A stretch of 64,000 nt of DNA from contig JABUKB010000001.1 of NCBI GenBank assembly GCA_014595895.1, forward strand, positions 1,240,001 to 1,304,000, read 5' to 3'. Both the position numbers and the translations under genes were made by a program. Source of the DNA: Lysinibacillus odysseyi. GTDB taxonomy: Bacteria > Bacillota > Bacilli > Bacillales_A > Planococcaceae. The notes under the pieces were generated by a model. That model searched no databases and had not been told where the DNA came from. It saw only the letters and a list, made by a program, of their open reading frames with translations. Position 1 is the first letter of the stretch. Each line of letters starts with the position of its first letter. Below, piece after piece: positions 59,819 to 64,000 of this stretch.

Positions 59819-60856
59819 TTATTCCTCATACGTGTACACCCTTTTCTGTTCAGGGTTTGCACCGTCCACTACTTGAATTTCCCAAGTTTTATTCTCTGGA
59901 TCAAAATATGCGGCTGCGATAAATGGGGTTTCCATCGCTTGCACTTCCGTCTCTAACAATGCTTGTTCTATAAACGTTTGGACAACGGAATTCGCACCAT
60001 GTACGGAAATTTCCTTTTCAATTTGTATTTCATCGATTGTTCCGACACCATCGTTTGCTTCTCCATACACAAAAACATAGTCACCAAGCTCAGCTTCTCC
60101 ATGACGAGGAAACATCATAGCATTTTTGACATTTACTTCGGGATTTTCCTCATGTTGTAAATTAATTGAGCTTTTATTTTCTGTTACAAGCATTTCCGTA
60201 TCTGTTAAACGAACAACATAACCAACAATTAGAGGCTCTATTTCTTCGTAAATTTCATACTCATTGAATGTAGCGACATACTCTCCTATCCTTCCTACAA
60301 AAACACCACTTGTTGCCGCTATTTTTTCCGTTAACAGAACAACGGTATTTGATTTGGCTATTGTTGTGCAAAAAATGTCATTCTTATTGCGTAATTCAAG
60401 TGGAAGCTCTAGTTGAATCGCTAGTTGCTGATTATCCATATGAAGCGCCTCAACCACTAACCCACAGCCGTCGCTTACATACTGCGCAAAGACGACACTA
60501 TTCTTAGAAAAATCCACCGGCTGCACCTCAACCTGAAACAAGTTTGCATATTCTTCGTATTGCTCAACTGATTCGGCAACAAAAATTGCATGATCATTAT
60601 GCATGTCGGCTGGCTTACTTCCTTCTTTTGTGAGAATTTCAAAAGGTATATCTTCCTGCCTGTCTTTAGCTGTGTCAGACTTCGGTTCCTTCAGAAAGCT
60701 CAGGATAAGAACTAATATTACTAGTAAAAAGGCGGCTCCAATCCAAATCGGTTTCCGGTTTTTCTTTTTTGGTTGCTGAAGTTTTTCCCCATCACTTGCC
60801 TTTTGCTCATCTGTACGATCCATTTTTTCATGGAGTTCCTGTTTAGTATCTTTCAT
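59819..60856 (-). CDS. Membrane-anchored protein of unknown function
   Basis: A 345-residue protein; ATG 60856 after GAGGGGG. A highly charged cytoplasmic N-terminus (about 38 residues) precedes one helix (WIGAAFLLVILVLILSFL) and an extracytoplasmic part with mixed beta sequence. No domain is recognised. It follows the DUF4179 gene by 110 bp, in the same direction, and could belong to the ECF operon 3. Confidence 0.7.
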   Translation of the reverse strand: MKDTKQELHEKMDRTDEQKASDGEKLQQPKKKNRKPIWIGAAFLLVILVLILSFLKEPKSDTAKDRQEDIPFEILTKEGSKPADMHNDHAIFVAESVEQYEEYANLFQVEVQPVDFSKNSVVFAQYVSDGCGLVVEALHMDNQQLAIQLELPLELRNKNDIFCTTIAKSNTVVLLTEKIAATSGVFVGRIGEYVATFNEYEIYEEIEPLIVGYVVRLTDTEMLVTENKSSINLQHEENPEVNVKNAMMFPRHGEAELGDYVFVYGEANDGVGTIDEIQIEKEISVHGANSVVQTFIEQALLETEVQAMETPFIAAAYFDPENKTWEIQVVDGANPEQKRVYTYEE

Positions 60857-60966
60857 AAGAAAACACCCCCTCAATTATTTGCTTCAGTAACTCCTTTACT
60901 TTCCTTATTCGACATTTCCCTATTCTCTCCGCAATTTGCAAAACGTTGGCGAACTCTCTAAATACT

Positions 60967-62226
60967 TTATTCAATTACCGGAATTTCAATGTGCTCCCCA
61001 ATAATATTCGGATAGTATTGAAGATTAATTTTTATAGGTCCTAGCACCGAAACTTCATCGTAAGAACCATTGGATTTAAATCGATTACCATCTTCGGAAT
61101 ACCAGCTGCTACTATTTGAGTAATATATGTTGCCAGCTTGATCTATTGCATTCCCAAGAAGCTGTCGACCTCCTTCTCCCCATTTTTCTCCAGAAATCGA
61201 TATCCCCTTTCCGACTACTTCAATTTCCCAATCCATCAGCTTCGGTTGATATAGAACCTTTTTCTTTCTAAAATCTACTTCAATATAATCCTCACCCTTT
61301 GGTAAGGCTGCTATTTCACCAATAACAAGAGTTAGTTTTTTTGGCTCACGGAAATAGTTGCTTTGCATATGCAGAGCATAGCGGCCATCCCTTATCTCCC
61401 CCATTCCGCTGATGCCATTTAAAATCGCTGTCCAATCCTCTCCCCGCTCATCCACAAGACGTAGTTGATCAAGTGATAAAACCTGCATTGTATTCTTTTG
61501 ATCAATCATGACATCTACCACTACACGTAATGGGGAAATCGATATCTTTTCCACGGTTAGTCGTTGCCCTTCTACCACAATATCCTGATTTACTTCAATC
61601 ACTTTTGCTTCTTTCACTGGATTCTTTAAAGTGAACGGTAAATGCACTACAGACTGTTGATCATCTGCAAAATGAAAAACAATTTCAAAATCACGTGTAT
61701 CATAATTTACTGTTTCACTTGAAGTTAATGTGATGACTTCCTCAATGTGCTGCTTTGATTCTTCGCCAAACCAGCCAAATGTATGGGACGCTTGCATCGG
61801 CTCACCGCCTTGAAGAATCTCAACTTTTTTCGTATCAAGCTGTGAAATATCAAATGGTGCATCGACCTCATAAGAAATAACCATCCCTGAATGATCTGCA
61901 ATCACTCCAACCAACGTGACAGTAATTTGATTATCTGTTGCCATCACCCCTATTTCTTCAAAATATTGATTTTTTACAATATCCTCCATTCCTTTGTCAT
62001 AGGCAATCATTTCAACAATCGGTGCAAAGCCGGGAATTTTGGATATATATCCTGCAAATGTTGGCGAAAGGCGGACACTGCAAACCAATAAAAAGAGTGC
62101 TGCTACAATGGTAGACGTCATCATAAAAATCCGTTTTTTACGCTGTTTTTCACGTTTTACTTTTTGAAATACTTGCTCGCGTTGCTGTTTCAATGCTTCC
62201 TTTGGCACATTTACCTGCTCGTTCAT
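60967..62226 (-). CDS. DUF4179-domain anti-sigma-like membrane protein
   Basis: A 419-residue protein. ATG 62226 shares a base with the sigma-factor stop (TAATG). Cytoplasmic residues 1-33 are strongly basic (QQREQVFQKVKREKQRKKR), one helix follows (34-52), then a DUF4179-type outer domain starting SPTFAGYISKIPGFAPIVEMI, typical of proteins paired with SigV/SigM-like ECF factors. It is the likely anti-sigma factor. Confidence 0.85.
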   Translation of the reverse strand: MNEQVNVPKEALKQQREQVFQKVKREKQRKKRIFMMTSTIVAALFLLVCSVRLSPTFAGYISKIPGFAPIVEMIAYDKGMEDIVKNQYFEEIGVMATDNQITVTLVGVIADHSGMVISYEVDAPFDISQLDTKKVEILQGGEPMQASHTFGWFGEESKQHIEEVITLTSSETVNYDTRDFEIVFHFADDQQSVVHLPFTLKNPVKEAKVIEVNQDIVVEGQRLTVEKISISPLRVVVDVMIDQKNTMQVLSLDQLRLVDERGEDWTAILNGISGMGEIRDGRYALHMQSNYFREPKKLTLVIGEIAALPKGEDYIEVDFRKKKVLYQPKLMDWEIEVVGKGISISGEKWGEGGRQLLGNAIDQAGNIYYSNSSSWYSEDGNRFKSNGSYDEVSVLGPIKINLQYYPNIIGEHIEIPVIE

Positions 62227-62720
62227 TACCAATCGCTCCTTTCGCCTGCTTGCTTGCGTAATTTTTTCAGGATATGATGCAGCCTAGATTTAACCGTACC
62301 TTCCGGAATATTTTGCAGCTCCGCAATTTCCTTATTTCTCCATTGTTCAAAAAATTTCAAATAAATAAGTTGTTGATCTGATAGGGGCAAGGTTTTCAGC
62401 ATATTTTCAATATCTGATTGGTATGTATCAAAACCAATCGGTTCTACATCAACATGTACTACTGGCGGGCGCTTTTTAATTAAATCCAGGCAACAGTTAA
62501 TTAGTATACGCATGAGCCAAGTTCTTGCGTATTGTGGGTTTTTCACCGTATACATTTTCTTTAATGCCTTATAAGTTACCTCTTGCATTACATCGAGTGC
62601 ATCCTGTTCATTTTTGACATAGGCGTAGGCAGTTCGATATAAAATGTCTTCATCTTGCTCAAGTAATTGTAAAATTGCTTGTATATCACCACTAGTTGCT
62701 CTCCGTAAAAGTTCCTCCAT
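62226..62720 (-). CDS. ECF RNA polymerase sigma factor 3
   Basis: A 164-residue group 4 sigma factor. Region 2: ILYRTAYAYVKNEQDALDVMQEVTYKALKKM and ARTWLMRILINCCLDLIKK; region 4: LSDQQLIYLKFFEQWRNKEIAELQNIPEGTVKSRLHHILKKL. AGGAGAGG precedes the ATG. It is coupled to a DUF4179 anti-sigma partner, a pairing common in the ECF group that includes B. subtilis SigV. Confidence 0.93.
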   Translation of the reverse strand: MEELLRRATSGDIQAILQLLEQDEDILYRTAYAYVKNEQDALDVMQEVTYKALKKMYTVKNPQYARTWLMRILINCCLDLIKKRPPVVHVDVEPIGFDTYQSDIENMLKTLPLSDQQLIYLKFFEQWRNKEIAELQNIPEGTVKSRLHHILKKLRKQAGERSDW

Positions 62721-62741
62721 CTGCCTCTCCTCCTATACCTA

Positions 62742-62770
62742 TTAGACTGTATAATTGAGATAATCGTTCA
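62742..62770 (-). promoter_or_regulatory. Possible autoregulatory ECF promoter of sigma factor 3
   Basis: On the minus strand TGAACG (62765-62770) and GTCTAA (62742-62747) are 17 bp apart, resembling the TGAAAC/CGTCTA pattern of SigV/SigM-like promoters, 22 bp upstream of the sigma gene. Confidence 0.35.
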
Positions 62771-62829
62771 AATATTTTACAAAATAAATCATTTTATTAG
62801 TTTCATAATTATAATTCATAAAACAACAA

Positions 62830-62862
62830 AATAACCCAATGGCAAAGTTGCATTGAGTTATT
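62830..62862 (-). terminator. Terminator after zinc-ribbon gene pair
   Basis: AATAACCCAATG pairs with CATTGAGTTATT (one mismatch); the minus strand continues into T-rich sequence. About 100 bp beyond the stop at 62964. Confidence 0.65.
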
Positions 62863-62963
62863 GTATTCCATATTTTAAACGAAGAATCTCAAAGTTTGGA
62901 TGGGAACTAGGAATATTGCTTTAAAAAAGCTTCTAGTTCCTCATATTTTCCAGCTTGGAGTAC

Positions 62964-63503
62964 TTAATCGAATTGGTCTTTATGAACGAAGTTGCTGTTT
63001 CTTATTTCCACCAATAACTTGACTAGGCACTCCTGTGTGGCCATATGACTATAATGCCATTCATACGACGCATCGAAAACTTTCGCGATGTCCAAAAGTT
63101 GCCCTGCCTGGAACATGGTAAGTAAATTCTCGGAAACTTTTTTGTGATATACAAGTAATTGCAGTGCCGCATAAATGCACTTTTTTTGCGCCTGTTTGTC
63201 TTCTTCGGTTAGCATCGGTAGTGATCCTTCGGCAACCGGTCTCTCATGAATAAGCTTTTGATTCAATGCCCAGCGATATACATTTCGTTCAGCATCAAAA
63301 CGACTTGCATCACCAAACTCAACAACAAACCCACACTGCTGGTAAATTGCCATATAGTGCACAAAAATAACTTGTATACCGGGCTTTTCTACATCCTGAT
63401 ATGTTTCATACGGAATGAATACATCATGCGAACAAAAATGACAAATAAGCGGCTTATCAAAAATAAACAGTCGACTTTCTTCTGCTTCAAAATAATCAAC
63501 CAT
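62964..63503 (-). CDS. Zinc-ribbon protein with helical domain, unknown function
   Basis: A 179-residue protein. Residues 17-35 (DKPLICHFCSHDVFIPYETY) closely resemble the start of the neighbouring 82-residue protein, with one CxxC pair; instead of a second CxxC the chain has a lone Cys (QQCGFVVEF) and then a helical part from about 75. The ATG shares a base with the upstream stop codon (TAATG). No family is recognised. Confidence 0.72.
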   Translation of the reverse strand: MVDYFEAEESRLFIFDKPLICHFCSHDVFIPYETYQDVEKPGIQVIFVHYMAIYQQCGFVVEFGDASRFDAERNVYRWALNQKLIHERPVAEGSLPMLTEEDKQAQKKCIYAALQLLVYHKKVSENLLTMFQAGQLLDIAKVFDASYEWHYSHMATQECLVKLLVEIRNSNFVHKDQFD

Positions 63504-63751
63504 TAATCACTCACCTGCACATATTGAATGTCCGATACACCACTTTGTTTTCGTTCCTCAAACTTTAGCTCTTGTCCACAGTTCGCACACGTAAACGATT
63601 GAAGCGTTAATTTCTTTTTTTGCACACCCGGCTCATGATTGACGACTTTCACATATACTTCTCGGTGCGTAAATTTCTTACCTTGGCAAAATAGACACAC
63701 GAGCGGCTTACCGATTATGTGAACTTCATATATACCTCTTCTTCTAACCAA
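63503..63751 (-). CDS. Small zinc-ribbon protein
   Basis: An 82-residue protein with two CxxC pairs, PLVCLFCQG and FTCANCGQE, forming a zinc ribbon; the first part KPLVCLFCQGKKFTHREVYV parallels the downstream protein. I keep the TTG at 63751 (GAGGAG 11 bases upstream), since no better start exists. Translationally coupled to the next gene. Confidence 0.68.
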   Translation of the reverse strand: MVRRRGIYEVHIIGKPLVCLFCQGKKFTHREVYVKVVNHEPGVQKKKLTLQSFTCANCGQELKFEERKQSGVSDIQYVQVSD

Positions 63752-63784
63752 ACACAGTCACTCCTCTTAGTAAATGTAGAGCTT

Positions 63785-64000
63785 TTGTTGAGCAATAATC
63801 ATGATTTAACTATTACATTGAAATTCGTTTCTAAATGTCAGTTTGAGAATCCTTTGCAGAATCAGGCAATTCCTTGCGCGCCAAATTTTCCTATTACAAC
63901 AGTCAAGGATCATCTATGTGTAAAAAAATATGATGTTGTTACTCCAACTGGTTTTCATCCATGTATAAAAGATATTCTAGCGTCGATTCAGCGTTGCCAG
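63785..64000 (+). CDS. Possible partial cysteine-containing ORF at the window edge
   Basis: A rightward frame stays open from before 63785 to the end. The peptide contains regularly spaced cysteines (SKCQFENPL, AIPCAPNF, HLCVKK, FHPCIKD, QRCQ). There is no good ribosome site; TTG 63785 or 63818 are the only nearby start candidates. It could be the start of a spore-coat-like gene or a decayed fragment; low confidence. Confidence 0.3.
   Translation, partial: MLSNNHDLTITLKFVSKCQFENPLQNQAIPCAPNFPITTVKDHLCVKKYDVVTPTGFHPCIKDILASIQRCQ

Noticed and set aside
1-64000. tRNA, rRNA, CRISPR arrays, prophage or complete insertion sequences
   Set aside because: I looked for tRNA-like cloverleaf ends, regular repeat-spacer patterns, and transposase or integrase motifs and found none I could support.

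Overview
The window comes from a low-GC, endospore-forming Firmicute, most likely Planococcaceae (Solibacillus/Lysinibacillus-like). This rests on AT-rich sequence, strong AGGAGG-type ribosome sites, frequent TTG/GTG starts, an Spo0E-like phosphatase, an SLH surface protein, YuaF/flotillin behind a SigW-type promoter, and CstR, YteA-type and LCP proteins. The species is inferred. I saw no rRNA, tRNA, CRISPR array, intact prophage or intact insertion sequence.

Layout. 1-8.4 kb: start of a Dps gene, a YczE-like membrane protein, an SLH/PPC surface protein, a YceI protein, pabA plus a fused pabBC, and a metallo-beta-lactamase-fold hydrolase. YceI and the hydrolase share an MhqR-like palindrome. 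8.7-16.1 kb: a leftward aromatic-degradation cluster (thiolase, two CoA-transferase subunits, flavin hydroxylase, FAH-family hydrolase, two VOC proteins including an extradiol dioxygenase) with a GntR regulator. 16.7-21.4 kb: SulP transporter with a universal stress protein, a serine-recombinase-like protein lacking its catalytic residues, small membrane proteins, and an antiporter behind a leader hairpin. 21.7-26.2 kb: arsenic operon arsR-arsB-arsC-arsD-arsA-hesB. 26.4-33.6 kb: ABC transporter, Spo0E-like gene, flotillin/NfeD pair, CstR with two operator-like sites, LCP ligase.

33.8-41.9 kb: an ECF sigma operon, a cluster of very small acidic ORFs, and ribE-ribB-ribH preceded by TWO nearly identical FMN riboswitch aptamers in series, each followed by its own terminator. 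This tandem arrangement is the most notable feature of the window. Then a YteA-type zinc-finger protein and DUF3231. 42.1-51.5 kb: acyltransferase, a TetR-DUF5367-SDR cassette flanked by two copies of one hairpin in opposite orientation with a compensatory base change, a PAF-acetylhydrolase-like esterase, a LytTR/DUF3021 pair, a secreted NlpC/P60 protein lacking catalytic Cys and His, and a CPBP protease. 51.6-64 kb: a two-component system preceded by an 11-bp-phased repeat array, an EamA transporter, two more ECF sigma operons (one with an ABC exporter, one with a DUF4179 protein), a pair of zinc-ribbon proteins, and an ORF running off the end.

Most of the sequence is housekeeping, envelope-stress and detoxification genes. 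Start codons were moved from the longest frame wherever the ribosome-binding site demanded it. All family assignments come from reading motifs, not from database searches.
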